Assembly: GCA_007922305.1 (NCBI GenBank)
Contig: ML677366.1
Span: 7,464,342-7,528,341, forward strand
Source of the DNA: Dermatemys mawii
Taxonomy: Eukaryota > Chordata > Testudines > Dermatemydidae
Length of the DNA: 64,000 nt
Reading direction: 5' to 3'
Shown: in pieces, positions 10,682 to 23,990 of the stretch
How the letters are laid out: each line of letters starts with the position of its first letter
How positions within the stretch are numbered: the stretch's first letter is position 1
Notes under the pieces: model-generated
Database searches by the model: none
What the model saw: only the letters and a program-made list of their open reading frames with translations
Told to the model about the DNA's origin: nothing
Position numbers and translations under genes: made by a program

Positions 10682-13600
10682 AGGAAATGCTAAAGCATTT
10701 TTCTCCAACAAACCCCTGATTATATTTTTTTTAAAATACTATTAGCTAGAGCTCAAAGATGATTTGTCATTTTAGCAGGTACAACTCTTGTGAATCAATA
10801 CCAGCCAAGTAGGTTCAGACTAGATTTGATCTAGCTGCAACCCTACCTTGAACTGCTTTTGTTAAATTTACTTACTGAAAAATGCTATATTGATTTTTTT
10901 TAATTGCTGAAATGTTCTCCTGTGCTATGTCCTTTTTTCTACAAAACACTTTTACATCTCCTAAAAAAAGTATGTTCCAAACTTACACGATTAGTGTTAT
11001 TAAAAATCAAAGTTCCCCTATGATTTTCATGGTGTGGAGTTCTTCCACAGATAAATGGGATATTGTTGCAAAGGCTTATTTGCTGGAGTCCATTACAGGG
11101 CTATGGGCAACAGGTTAACAGTCTGATCCTCAATTCCTAAGAATTGCACAAGTTTTACATTAGTCAGTTGGCGTGATTTAAATATAAACTCCAAACGTTA
11201 TGTAGCATTGTTTTAGAAAACAGTAATAGTACTGCTTACAAACTGCATAGAAATAAAGACTATTGACTTACAGTCAGCAAAGCCATCTCATAAGGCACAC
11301 AAGAAAATAGACAGTAAATGTGAATGCAGAACTCCCACTCAAATGTACAGCAAAGTTCATATACGTGCATAAATAACAAAAAAAATCACATAACTTTTCA
11401 AAGCATTAAAGGTTCTGTGAAATAGTAAGTGAACTGAAATACTTTGGAAATGCAGTTTTCATTTGAAAATTGGAATCCTCTGTAGGCTCTTCTGTAGCGG
11501 TGACTACTCTAGTTTCAATTTACATGTAGATTAATTTGAAAGAAAGTCAAAGTTTGCCCCAAATGTTTTAAAAAATTCTGTAAATTTTAAGTTACACTGA
11601 CAACACAACAGATTTAGTCTTGAAATCCACCTGTAGTACATTTATTCTTAGATCATTCCCTGTACAAGCAGATGTCAAGGAAATGCCTGTACACACTGGA
11701 TTTCCATTTCTACCTCTCATTTTTTTAATTATAGCATTAACTGAGTGACTTTACTAGAAAATTTCCTTTAAAAGTGTTGAATGCCCAAGAGAAAAATATT
11801 TTAATAAATGTATGGCATTAACTTCAGAGAGTTTTGTGTAACACAAAACAACTTCAATTTTTCCCAAAATTACAGTGGCTAGTAGTTAGATTTATGTTTC
11901 TTAATAGTCTACATTTTATTTTGTTCATAGTGAGGAGGGATATAATAATATTGCATGCACAGGACGACAAGAGAAGTAGCAGGGATTTGAAAGCATTCAG
12001 AGTTTTAACTCAAAACATAAGTTAAGCACATACTTACTAAAGCAAAGTGAATTGTGTCAGATTTTTGCCCCCCCCTTAGAGACTTACTCTGTACAGATCC
12101 AGTTTTAAGTAAATCTTTGCCAAACATCAAGAGAGCAACAGCAACATCAGTTTAAAAGCAGAGATTACGATACTCCTTACATCCCTGAATGAAGGGAGAA
12201 TTTGCTGCTATACTGGAGCCAGATCTTGCAAACCCTTACTCTTGCAAGTAGGTTCACTAACGCATGACAAAGAATTGCAGGATCAGAACTTTGTACTAAC
12301 CAGATACATAGCATGTTGGGCATTTGGATCTCTTGCTCAATTTTTTTCAATGTTAGGAGGAGACATGAGAGGATTTCTTTCCAAAGCAAATGTTTTGTCC
12401 CAACCCACTTACAAAACCTTTTGTGCTCATCTGATACGTGTTATTTTCTTAACATAAGCAATTAGGTCAAGTTTTTCCACTGAATATTTTCTCACAAGAG
12501 GCAGTTTTAAAATAATGCCTTAAAATGTGTTGTAACAGATTTTTAATATTTATGTGGGATGAACTTAACACCGGATTTTTGTTGGATTTTTTTTTGCCAC
12601 TTTGCTATTTATATACATATATATAAAATGTATAATGAAGCTTAACCATACAGCACAGAGATTACATTTTAACGGCACACATTCACCACCAGTGAAGGGG
12701 ACAACCCCTTTATACATCCTCTGAAAAATCTGGATAATAATATTAATAATAATTAAAATCCAAAGAAAGTACAGTATATTTAACAAAATAGTAAATATTA
12801 AACAGTGAATACTCTACTTAATAAGGACCTCGCCTTTTTTCAAGTTGGCGTCAATCCACAAAAATATACTTTTTAATCTGGTGAACGTACAATACATAGG
12901 TACTTACACCAAAGGTGATATATTTAAGATACTATATACACAAAGAGTTTGGCTCAAATTTTAATTTACATATAGAATAATAAGTGTTCATGGCTTATTT
13001 TTCCCCCAACGTTCTGCCTGCAAGTTTTTTTCCTCTTCTGAAAGCAAAAAACTAGAAAGTCAAAATAACAAGATAAAACTATACTCTACAAAAAGCTACA
13101 TCATACAGCTTTGGCTTATATAAATAATTCATAGCAGAATGTGTCCAAAAGTACTGTATATAACTTTTATATATAGTCTTCAATTCATAAGGGTATTTTT
13201 TCTTTAATATAAAATATACATGAGCTAAATCCGTTTCTTTCTATATTTTTCAAAGATAGAACGTAAAAAAAACCTTTTCATATTCCAATTATAACTTAAT
13301 ATATTAATTTTATTTTGTTAATGCTCTATTTTCTAGGCTATTTTCTGAATATTTCATGCGAGTTCTTTATGTCTTCTCTCTTTTTCACTTTTTTTTTAAA
13401 ATTAAGAATCACTTCTTTGACCCAATACATTTTTTTTTGCACGTGCAAAACAGGTTTTTATACCTTCAGCCCTTCACCATGCACCCTCTGCAACAGAGAC
13501 CCATGCCAGGTTGGGTAATATAAAGGACATTTTATGTACAGTATTGCTTTCTTTTTCCTGCTTTTCTACTGCTCTGCTGCTACAAAGCATTGTTTCTTAA

Positions 13601-13868
13601 CTATAAGTAACCATACAGCTTTAATAAAACACATGGGGACATTACTACAGGGGAGCCCTCTTGGTTTCTGCAATCTAGTGTGGCAGGATTATAGATGGGT
13701 ACAATGTTTCTTTGCAGAACAGGTATTATTAAGGGTTATTATAACAGCATGTCCAGATAAGTGCCAGACTAGACCAATACCTACAGGATTGTTTTGTTAT
13801 ATTTTTACCATGGGACATCTGCAGCTATACAAGGAGTTTGTATTAAGTGCCTGATGATTTTGTGTATG

Positions 13869-13950
13869 CTACATACACAAGCACATATATATACACATGT
13901 GAAGATATATATATGCATGTATGTATATACATATAAATATATTTATTTCA
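13869..13950. repeat. TA/CA-rich low-complexity tract
   Basis: Alternating ATATAC/ATATAT units inside the presumed MEF2A 3' UTR, about 80 nt past the stop codon in transcript direction. Confidence 0.7.
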
Positions 13951-14027
13951 TGTCCTTATTTATATGTTTAGGTATGTCAGGACAGTTCACTGTGATAACA
14001 CAAAACAGAAGTGGCAATGCTGAAAGT

Positions 14028-14358
14028 TTATGTCGCCCATGTGTCCACTCTCATTCGTTTCACTGATGGGCTCTCTCTATCTTCTGTATTTGGTGGTCTT
14101 CCCAACCCAACAGGTGAATGAAAATCACTTCTTGGATCCTCCCGATCACTGCCATCGTAAGAACTGCTGGAACTACTGAGACTGTCAACAGGGGAACGAC
14201 CCATTTCCTGCCGTGATTGCTGCTGTTGCTGCTGCTGCTGCGGGAACCCAGATGGAGTCACACGGTCCCGTGGAGGTGAAATTGGTTCGGACTTTATGTT
14301 GATGTTTTGGTTTGTATTAATGGATAAATTTGAACCCTGAGATAACTGGCCTCCAGAA
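14028..14358 (-). CDS. MEF2A: MEF2A terminal coding exon (myocyte enhancer factor 2A C-terminus)
   Basis: Acceptor AG lies at 14359-14360 on the - strand and the stop TAA at 14028-14030. The exon supplies 1 nt to a split Val codon and then 109 codons. In order it holds [19 protein letters not shown], the IKSEPISP motif (sumoylation at the Lys, phosphorylation at the Ser-Pro), a polyglutamine run of eight residues, a Ser-rich block ([14 protein letters not shown]) and the C-terminal nuclear localisation signal around [15 protein letters not shown]2A is a MADS-box transcription activator of muscle and neuronal genes. The mammalian protein has a longer Q run followed by a Pro/Gln-rich stretch, both absent here. 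One unusual substitution is RVTPSG where human has RMTPSG. Confidence 0.97.
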
Positions 14359-14988
14359 CTGGGGAAATAAAAAAAGGTTGTAATTCATATTTATGTTTAA
14401 ATATTAAGCACTGTGAAATCTTGTAACCCTTACTCAAAACACACCTTATTGTTCAGTAAGCCCCAGATGAAGCACAACCAACTAGATTAAAGTGGCTTTT
14501 ATCAGCAAGAAATGGATAAAATTTTAGATACAATTGTTCCATTAGTGCTGTGCTCTTCCGTGGAACTTGAGTGTCCAACTGCTCTGTGGTTTGTTATTAC
14601 ATATTTTACTTGTGTTTAAAGGAATTAAGACAAATAGAAATGTTTGAAATGTGAGTCAAGCTTTTAAGTAGGTATCTTCTTGGTAATGTTTGCAGAGTGG
14701 TGACTTTTGTCAGCATTACTACTTACATAGAACCAATAGCGTACTACATACTGAACAGACAAATTGGAAGACAGCCCCCAGCCCGCTCCCCTTTTTAAAT
14801 AACTACAGTAATTTCACCACCAGTGAGCTGACTGGCAAATATGTGAAGAATGCACATACACGTACACTGAAGGAGAAATTAAAATAGAGTCCTAGTGAAC
14901 AGTGTCAAATGCAGGATTATTCATATGTAATCAAAGTAGCAGATGTTCCCAGTCGGGTGTGGTAAGTTAACATTACAGATCCACTTAC
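14359..14988 (-). other. MEF2A: MEF2A intron
   Basis: Short intron with a GTAAG donor at 14984-14988 and its acceptor at 14359-14360; splits a Val codon (GT|T). Nothing else recognised. Confidence 0.9.
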
Positions 14989-15115
14989 ACAAGAGAGCTG
15001 AGGGCTGTTTGCCCTAGATGGTGCTGTTGCCAGGCAGATACTTGTCCTAAAGAGAGCATTCCTGGGGAGTTAAAGCCCTGCAGGGCAGACAGGTCTGCAC
15101 TAGTCAAGGAGTAAT
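14989..15115 (-). CDS. MEF2A: MEF2A exon (transactivation region, DYSLTSADL...)
   Basis: A 127-nt exon with acceptor AG at 15116-15117 and donor GTAAG at 14984-14988. It starts with the last two bases of an Asp codon and reads YSLTSADLSALQGFNSPGML, then SLGQVSAWQQHHLGQTALSSL, matching mammalian MEF2A almost residue for residue. The NSPGM serine-proline is the region phosphorylated by ERK5 in human MEF2A (family knowledge). Phase joins the flanking exons exactly. Confidence 0.97.
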
Positions 15116-15599
15116 CTGAAAAAGAAGCAAGAAAAATAGTTTATTCTATATTCAGTTAAAAGACTCAAAGTTTTAACGTCCCATTCAAATCAGATACAGG
15201 CTGATTATGCAAAGGGACAGACCCTTTCATTTGGGTGGAGTCCCACTGACATCATAAGAGTTTGCTCACGCAGATCCCTATGCAGGATCATGGCCTCAAA
15301 ACGCTCTCTCTTCTCAACCCTGCTTCCAACTCCTACTTGCTATAGCTTGCTTCGGTTTTTTTTACAACAATAAATATGACAATACATGCACTTCATCCAA
15401 CAGGTCTTCTCCTATGCATATCAAAGAAAATGTTCATTACTGTGCTGGTTTTTTTGTGCACATTTCTGAATATTTTGCTCTGTCCAGAAACTTCAAAATA
15501 AAATAAAAAAGCGGACATTAAGACAGGCAACTAAACCAACTGAAATAATTTAATATAGTAAATTTGGCATAAGAGAAAATCTGTTTTATGTTCAACCCT

Positions 15600-15960
15600 T
15601 GACACAGTAGGAGAGCCAGATTCTTTCCTCCGATCTAGCCCCTCCGCTCTGCTCAATACGTGGCCAGCTGAGAATTCCTCCAAGAGAGGTGACATCCCAA
15701 CTGGTATAACCAGCTCCTGTGCCACATTGTCTTCTGCCACCGGTGTAGGGGGCATGGCTGGATCACTACTGTGTTCTAGCAATTCTAAACTGGAAAAGTG
15801 TCTCATGGAGATCAATGCATGCTAGCATAAATCAGAGCAGCCTTTATGCTGCTCTAACCTATATTGGAGCAGGAGTTGTGCAAAGCAGATCATCAGGGAA
15901 CCTAGTACTATCTTCCTGCGGGCCTGTCCTCTTCTCCTCTGTCTATTTTCTGGACCAACA
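15600..15960. repeat. Possible degraded interspersed repeat
   Basis: A 94-codon open frame on the - strand (15531-15815) and its flank have a GC content and wording that resemble a dispersed sauropsid repeat I have seen before, but I cannot name the family. No protein domain is visible. Confidence 0.35.
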
Positions 15961-18900
15961 TCCACTTATCAAATCCTTAACTACAGCTACTTTACAAAAC
16001 TGCTACGCAAATATAGCATCTAAGGGGAAAAATGTACTCACCTGACTTTATCAGAGTAATGGTGATGATGTAAATGCTTTTTTATAAAAAAATTTAGTTC
16101 AGCAACAAAAAAAAATCCCCAATCACAACATTCATCTTCTATGGCATAAGGAAATATTTGCAAGATATATCTAAAGCTCTAAAAGCATCACTGACAGTGT
16201 AACAGATAAAACTCCTTTTCCACCATAATTCAGTTTAATTCTTATAGTCATGTGGTATATAATTGATAACGTAGAGCCTAAAAATTAAAGTATTCTAGCA
16301 AGAATGTGTCATGCACTTGGATATAGTTTTTATATGCCGATTGAGGGGAACACTGTACAGTTGTAATCAACTATTCAATTATTGGATTTTTTTGTCAGGA
16401 TATAATGCTTAGATAGTTCTCGCTGCTCATTCACACATTGGAAGTTATTTTCAGTTCATCATTATCACTTATGCTTTCCTTTCAGGTTTTAAAAGAGAAA
16501 GCTGCAAACACTTCTCTGCTCTTAATCACTTTGCAATACAGCTTCCTTATTATAATTTCTGGTCTCTTGTGAATGAGACAAAACGCCAGGAAGAAAAACG
16601 TTACTTTGCATTGCCACCAGAGATTAACAATTTACTTAAGCAAGATCTTTCTGGAGACTTACAAATCAGATTTATACATTGACACCCGTCTGAAATGACA
16701 GTCAGTTGCTATTTATAGTTCAATTTCTCAGGAGATATTTTCTAGGACTACACTGTCTAGCATGACTGATTTGGAGCTGCTCTGTAATAATTTATGAATA
16801 CTACATATTCTGTTTGCCTGATTGTTGTAAAGCTATTTACTGTATGCATATACTGAATTAATTCAGTAAGAGTCTGTCTACATGCAGACGAGGAGGAGGA
16901 CAATAGCCCAGATAACAGCCTCTCAGCAGGCACCATGAGCCACTGATTTTAGTTGCTACTTCCAATCCCAGCTGAGTCCCCTCACCAGAGAGAGTGAGAA
17001 TGAAGGCAAACCCATGCTCCAGAGGTTGGGGGAAATTAGACTTATTGGGGTCCCTCCCTTTTCTCTTCTTAGGCTTTGTTCCTACTGTTAACGGTCACAG
17101 TATTCAGTGCTAGTCACAGCTTCTGCAGGTACCTCAACGCAGTCAGTCCTGTTGGGGTAAACACAGTTGATCCACTGCATGCTGTAGCCCAGCTCTAAAA
17201 GTGGGAGAATCATGTGAATCATGTGACTCCACCCTAGTGAGTTAAAGGCACATGGCCTTATACCTAAGGGGGTGCACTCATAGAAGCCAGAAAGTGGTCA
17301 GAGGAGCAGCTAGCCCTGTGACTATAATTTGTAGATCAAGTGGGCTACAGATTTTGACTCTAGAGCCTGCATTAACATTGTGTAAGTTAAGGACCTGTCC
17401 CTTCAGGGTGCCACAGCTGATACACTGTATATGCCTTGGAAGATGTAAACCACACACTCATTGCACAATTTGTCTCTCTTAAATCCAGGCCTGAGCATCT
17501 CTTATAGAGTAACAGCACTCCAAAACGTTCAGAAAAAGCTGAAAATTCGGAAAAGCTGAGAAGTAGTACTTTTCTGATGGTATATTCTAGAGACATTCTG
17601 CATTGGATTTATAGCTATATATGATTAATAGCCAACTGGTGGTGAAAGAGCATGCCTGTCTGTGCAGGTACTTACACCATACCCTTCAATGGGGTTTTAG
17701 ATTGATATTTGCATACAGATAAAAGAAAAGAAGGTTGGATTTTATTAGTGTGGGTCCTATACTGGACAAAACGAGATACAGATTTAAACATGTAATAGCT
17801 ATCTTCCATGACACTATTGTTACATTAGTGTTCTGTGAAATATGGAGGTATTCCATGTTGTAGCTTTGAAAATTTCATCTTCTGATGCTGAGTGAAATTT
17901 CAGCTACCATTGCTACCAAAGTTCGAACTGTATGAGTCTGGACATATTTTCAAGGTATAATACTGCTCAACAAAAGCAACAAGAAATCCAAGTTAACTAA
18001 CTTGAAATAGCTCTTTTGCAGACAGGTTGATCTCTAAGCTATTTGCACCAGGAAATTAGACTTGATCTGCAGGCATGATCTTAGGGGCTGAACTGCGAAA
18101 ACACCAAGTTGTAAGTATTGTCCAGCTGCATAAATCGTGGAAAACACTGTGAATATGACACTCTGTCCCTATGTCTCTTCAAAGAAAGAAATGGGTTTAA
18201 TTCCATCCTGTATTTAAAAGGTAAGGAGGAGAGCTATCACTTTTGGTATCATCCACGTCCCCAAAGGGCATTACAATCTCTTCAGACCTCTGAAACTTCT
18301 CTCTCAACAACTGTCTTCTTCACACCCAGAAGCATCACTAACTGCCAAGAGGTTCAAATCTGAAAGCAACATCTGGATTCCAGAAAAATGTGCACTTAAA
18401 TCAGGAAGTACTTGGAGATTGTAAAAGAATTCACATTTGTATTAACCTTTTGTTAGATTTCCAGTCTGTTCAACTGGACTTGATGCAATTCATACATGCT
18501 CAGAGGTGCTGCTAGGTGAAGAATAACGTGCTACATGAGTCAAGAGTTCTAGCGTCTCACACAGTAGAAATCTTAAACACAGTAAGTCCTACATTATTGT
18601 AGTGAAAGCCTAGTGTTAGTTGGGAAGTTACCAGAGATGCAAGCAAACTGACCGACCAAGAGGACACCACATGAAAGGATCTAAATGCAGCTGATGTGCT
18701 TGAAAGTGGGAGGAGGATACACCTCCTCTCAAGGTTTTAAGCTGTAGCCTTTGAGGAGCACGTCTGCATAGTCACGACATTGGGCCTTGGGTTTGAAGGT
18801 CTCAGAAACAGGGCCCTTCTGTTGGCTTACAAAGCAGCATATTCCTAGTTGGATTATGTTTTTTAACATCTTTAAAAAGGACATAACCCTAGCCCTGCTG

Positions 18901-20235
18901 TACAAAAGGAGGTTTGCTCAGGCTGTGATTCACTTCAGTGCCAACTCTCAACATGCAGAGCCAGGGAGACTGTTGCGATGAGCTCCTTCAGTGAGGTACA
19001 GGAAAAGGCAGTTTGATAGCCGAACAAACTAAACAGCTATTTGTGCATTTCTTTTTTCTGAATTGCCCGTTTTTCATCACAATGACTCTGCAAGGAGCCT
19101 CATTAGCACTGAAATCTGTCTGCATGGATAAGACTGTCAATTTCTGGAGAATTTTTCACACACTGATAATCCATAGTCCTCTTACAAGGGTAAAGAGAAT
19201 CTCTTTTTGACAGCTTTATTCCTCTTATCCATTGAATTCAATCTCCAGTCAGCAAGATATATTTGCACTCAATAAAACTCAAAGAAGTTAGACCACTAAC
19301 AAGCTGTGACTGGAATACAGGTAAATGTTTGAGATGGGTGTGCTGCTCTGCATCATGGATCCCCCAGAGGGATTTCTTTAACATCAGAGTCTGCGATGAA
19401 TGCTTATAGGAAAATAAACAAATATTGTTTCTTTGCAATTTCAATGATAATAGATAGTAATATCTTATGCTTCAGTCATGAAGTGATTGATGACAAGGAT
19501 CAGGAAAGAAATCTGTTCCCTCCACCATGTATATAAACTGCACTTTTAGGTAGGTGCACTGTGATTTTATTTACCATGCCTAAATAGTCAGATATCTATT
19601 ACTGCTAAAGGCAGGAAACCTGGTTTTATAAACCAATGGTCTGATGTGATTTGATACAGAGACTGTTCGTACAATGAAAGAAGTTTTACTGTAGAACACG
19701 AGGTTCCTTTGACGCGTAGGTCTTTTAGTAGCAATTGTCACAGAGGGCAAGAATAGAATGTCTATGTTTGTGAGATGTGTTTGTTCTGTTCAAGCGTGGC
19801 TACCATAGGTCTCGAACTGATAGCCTGAGATACTATCCTCATGCAACTCTCACATCCAGCAAGATTATACCAGTTTAAGAATAAAATTTTCCAGTTAGAA
19901 ATAAATTACAGATAGTACATTTATCAGATAACCATCTTTTTCTTCCCCTCAGAAATATTATACCCATTTCATATCAAACAGTTATATATCCCACACAAAA
20001 AAACTAAGGTGAAGTTCAAGTTACAGGCACATGATATTAGTTTGACTGCCTACTACTTTTCAAACACATGTGCGTTAAAAACATTACAAAACCAGAAAAT
20101 TCAGAGTTAAGATATTACCACAACAAGCCACAGAACAAAAGAGATGCATCAAACAAACCAGTGCCAATTCTTTGCCATACTCATTTGACTGTATGTTTCA
20201 TCCCCATCCTCTATTCTTTATATATATCTTCGAAT

Positions 20236-20318
20236 TGTTAAGGCCTTCAGGGCAGGGATTGTCTCTGTTTTGTACAGCGCTTAGAACCTTTAAGGCACTG
20301 CCATAATATAAACAGGTT
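20236..20318 (+). mobile_element. SINE/LINE-tail fragment (MIR-like 3' module)
   Basis: Contains the signature GGCAGGGATTGTCTCTGTTT followed by TTTGTACAGCGCTTAGAACC, the shared 3' tail of MIR/CORE-type SINEs in amniotes. The antisense copies at 32693-32805 and 60320-60875 carry the same module. Confidence 0.65.
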
Positions 20319-21835
20319 CTACTACTAACAAAAACAGAGTCACTTTCAAGTTGCAACTCCTGAGTTCACCAAAACAGACTAAGCACTTCAAAGCAGGGAT
20401 TGTTTTGTTGTGTTGTCTGTATGAACCCTGTGCATCAACTATGTTAACAGAAAAAGTTGTGGAAAAAAAGACAACAGCTGCATTTATATAGACAGAAGTG
20501 GGCTACTAATACAACTCAAGGGATGTGCTGAAGTTGTAATTTGCAAATTAGGGGATTTAAAAACCAAAAAAACAATGACCGAAACTGTGTCAAAATTTAG
20601 ACTTAGTTGGAAGAGCAATAATGAAGGAATGACCTATTCCAATCATGACACCTTGTGGGACCCTTTTAAAACAGGGATTTGGGAAACATGGACTCCTGAG
20701 GGTTTCCTTAGGAAAGGCTGAAAGGCCTTTGCTTTGCTCCAGAAGTTCCATCCTTTATTCGTAAACCTCAAGGGAACTCAGAGATCTCCAGACCTCAAAC
20801 CACTAGTAAGGACACTGGATCTTCTGTGCTGGACTAGAACAAATCCCAGATTAAAACATACAAAACCCCTATTCTACCTTCCCCTTTCCTTGTATACTGC
20901 TTTCTGTTCCCCTATTATCTTCTTCCTGTCCTATCTCTCTCTTGGCATATGATGTGATTCTAAGATCATCAGCACCAACACAATGGGATAAGGCAGCCTG
21001 CCCAGCCCCGTCCAGACTGAGGAGGATTGGTGGAAAGGAAGGGACTAACTGAAACTAGCCAGATGGAATCCCAGTTCAGGGACAGAATTCAGGTTTCAGA
21101 AATGCACCTGTTGCAGCCATTCCATCAGCCCAGAGTGCCCATCTGTGACTGATCAATGCATACACTCTGTTAATAAAAAGTTGTTTTCCCTTCCCCCACC
21201 CCACCTTTTTTTTATTGCCCTCATTCTTTTCTGCCTCTTTTGCCTGTCTGTAAAAGACACCAAGAGCTAATGTGCAACAAAACTAATCTTCCCTTCCTCA
21301 CAAGAACTGTTTTATTAATCAAGGTACTAATAACCACTCTCTAAAAAGAGACAGTGTCTTATTTAAATAGTTGTTCAATTTTATTTTTAATTTTTTACTT
21401 TAAAACATTTCATGCTTTGCTTTGGGTTATTCTTTTTCTGTTCTTTACTTCAATTAACAGCTTAGACTTTGGCATGAATTTTACAGTGCATCTGCCAGTG
21501 TGACAAAGCAAACAGAGCTCTCTGTGCTCACAAACCTCAAATTATGTTCAACTGTTTATAGAGTCATACAGTGAACGTCTCATATCAATAATCTGACTAC
21601 ACAGGCCCATTTATTCCGTTAAATAAATACAAGAGTGTTCGCCTCTTATTTGTACAGTAGCCAATACAATGGCATTTTAACTGAGGTATCTGGATGTTAT
21701 AAGTAATAAATTAACTAACTGGATTTCTGGGGACTAGAAGGCCTACAAGTAGGTCAGTGGTTAAAACTCAAGGCTCAGAGATAATTATGGGCCCCAGTGA
21801 TCCTCAGGTTGGCTAACAGGAACAGTGCAGTTCCT

Positions 21836-22077
21836 AGTCTAGACGTGATAAATCGATCCCTGAGCATTCTCCCGTCAACTCCTGTACTCCATCGCTGCAA
21901 GAGGTGCGGGCGGCATTGATGGGGGAGCGGCAGAAGTCAACTCAGCACCGTGAAGACGCTGTAGTAAGTTGCTCTAGGTACACAGACTTCAGCTATGCTT
22001 CTCTCGTAGCTGAAGTTACGTATCTTAGGTCTATTTCCCCTCTCCCTTCCCTGCAAGCCAGTGTAGACCAGGGCTAA
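21836..22077. mobile_element. MITE-like non-autonomous DNA element fragment
   Basis: Starts near TAGTCTAGACGTGATAAATC and ends CAGTGTAGACCAGGGCT; the terminal TAGACC / GTCTAGAC words are inverted relative to each other. The internal palindrome CTTCAGCTATGC ... TAGCTGAAG is seen at about 21990-22015. This is a common dispersed type in turtles and crocodilians, to my recollection. Confidence 0.6.
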
Positions 22078-23029
22078 GGCTCAGGAAGGATGTAGGGTGA
22101 GATAGCCCCTGATTAACCTGTGGTTTGGAAATCAGGTGGAGGACCCACTCAATACATCACTTAAGGCATGTGATGGGTGTGATGAACTTCCTAAGACTCT
22201 CTGAGGGATTCTCCCTCTTGAAGGTCTCAGTAGGTCCCCAAGAAATGGGAAATGTCCCCTGATTTCTTCCTGGTGAGTTCCCTGCTCTCTCTGACCCTCC
22301 TTCCGCATCCCCAAGACATCTCCTAAAGTCTGTAAGCGAGTGGCTACCTTTGTATAGACATCAGGATCGCTGCAGAAATGTCAGGAGGCCAATGGAGAAT
22401 TTCTCCTATAGAAGACCTCAGTAGGTCCACCTGACAGAGGGAAGAACCCGCCCAAGCTATAGAATTCTCAGTAGCCTCTCAAGTCTGTTAGAAAATTGCT
22501 CTTTCTGCCTTCCTTCCACTGACAAGCCACTCTAGCAACCAAGTTACACGAAGGACGGTCACTGCAAGCAAAAAGACTATAGGTGCTGTTTTGTTTTAAA
22601 ACATGAAAGCTTTGTATTGCATGTCAAATAATAACTGGAGATTGATATTTCTGGAGCTGATTATCCATAGCAATATTCAAAATTCATTAAGTTTTGAAAT
22701 TAGACTAATCAACCAAACTTCAGTACTGCACACTACATCTTAGCTAGCAAGATTAAGTAAAGGAGGGTTTTATTTCCCCTTTTGTTTCTTTTAACTAAAG
22801 GATCTAAAAATACTAAAAGCTCTCTTCAACTCCTCTATTAGATTATTTTAAGTGGGATCCACATAAGATTTATTCTACATGCAATGTAGTTTTTCCATGA
22901 GTATCAAAGCTAAAACAACATGGGCCAGACACTACAGGCTAGTGGTGTCCAATCTGTGGCCCTCAAGGCTCTAAACTGTAGCCCTCAAAGGGATATCTAA
23001 GATGCGATTAAAAACCAGCAGCTCATCCA

Positions 23030-23092
23030 TGTCAGCTGACTTAGGCTCATGGCATTTCGTAATTGCAGTGTAGATGTCTGGGCTCACAAGTC
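23030..23092. mobile_element. Short MITE fragment
   Basis: Contains GTCAGCTGACTTAGGCTCATGG and AATTGCAGTGTAGATGTCTGGGCTC-type words of a dispersed hAT-like MITE. Only one end remains. Confidence 0.45.
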
Positions 23093-23530
23093 TGATAGTT
23101 TCTAGTCCACGTACATGTCCTGAAAGGAGCAGAGGAAATGGAACAGAACTGACACTATGCTCTGAAGTGTTGACTGTTGACGTTCTGGAAATAATATTTC
23201 AGCTCCTAGACTGAACAAGTCAGGCACTACTGACATATAAATCATCACATTTCATTTCAGTGTCTTGCGGTTTTCAATCATGTATAACTGACATGCAAAT
23301 ACCAAAATTTCTTCCAAACCTACTTTCTGATGCATGTTTTCATATCAGTGACATCTCACAAACTAAAGGCTAATTTTCAGCTAGTAAGAAAGAACCCTCA
23401 CTTAAATTAAATATTCAAGTAAGATAAAGTGTCTTAAACATGTAAGCCTTCTGAAATTCAGAATCATGAAAGCCTTAGCCACACCTATCAGGTAAACGGT
23501 AAGTTAAAAAGAAAAAAAAAAGACACTTAC

Positions 23531-23657
23531 CAGTGTTGTAGGTAGTAGGCATGGCTGAATACACAAGTCCCTGTGGAGGCAAGCTTGGAGTTGTCACAGA
23601 TACCACAGGGGTAGCAAGAGGTTGTGTAGACTGAGAACTGCTTATCCTCTGGGTATT
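23531..23657 (-). CDS. MEF2A: MEF2A exon (p38 phosphorylation sites)
   Basis: A 127-nt exon with acceptor AG at 23658-23659 and donor GTAAG at 23526-23530. It reads NTQRISSSQSTQPLATPVVS, then VTTPSLPPQGLVYSAMPTTYN, ending one base into an Asp codon. The two Thr-Pro sites (ATPVV and TTPSL) correspond to Thr312 and Thr319 of human MEF2A, the p38 MAP-kinase activation sites. In isoforms lacking the beta microexon it joins directly to 29482-29672. Confidence 0.97.
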
Positions 23658-23990
23658 CTGTAAATGAGTAAACACAAAAAAACATGTCCTGTGAAAGTCA
23701 ATTAGACCAATGAATACAATGTGTTAATGTAAAAGTAACATACAATTACAACGTGTCCCTTTTCACATTATTTTGGGGATGAGAACAGTATCTCCTTTTT
23801 TCATGGTTGTGGATTTTCTTCTACAAAACATTTAAAGGGCCAAAAACTAATTTTGCTTTAGACTAAAGGAGATATAATTAATGCATTATACCCATAAGTC
23901 TACTCTCTTGTTGTGCATGCAGTTTTCATTAATGTCAATCTGAATAAGTTGATGGCACATAGAGGAAAATGCACTCCTTTAGCATGTACA

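Larger units (their letters stand above)
10200..14027 (-). other. MEF2A: Probable MEF2A 3' untranslated region
   Basis: Directly follows the MEF2A stop on the - strand. The region is strongly AT-rich, lacks recognisable interspersed repeats over about 3.8 kb, and has several minus-strand AATAAA signals, for example at 13309-13314, 11641-11646 and 10253-10258. Long AU-rich 3' UTRs are typical of MEF2 genes. The true end is uncertain; 10253 is only the last plausible signal before the sequence character changes. Confidence 0.55.
15116..23530 (-). other. MEF2A: MEF2A intron, 8.4 kb
   Basis: GT/AG bounded. It contains a possible degraded repeat at 15600-15960, a SINE-tail fragment at 20236-20318 and two MITE fragments (21836-22077, 23030-23092). 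No coding exon or RNA gene was recognised elsewhere in it. Confidence 0.85.
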
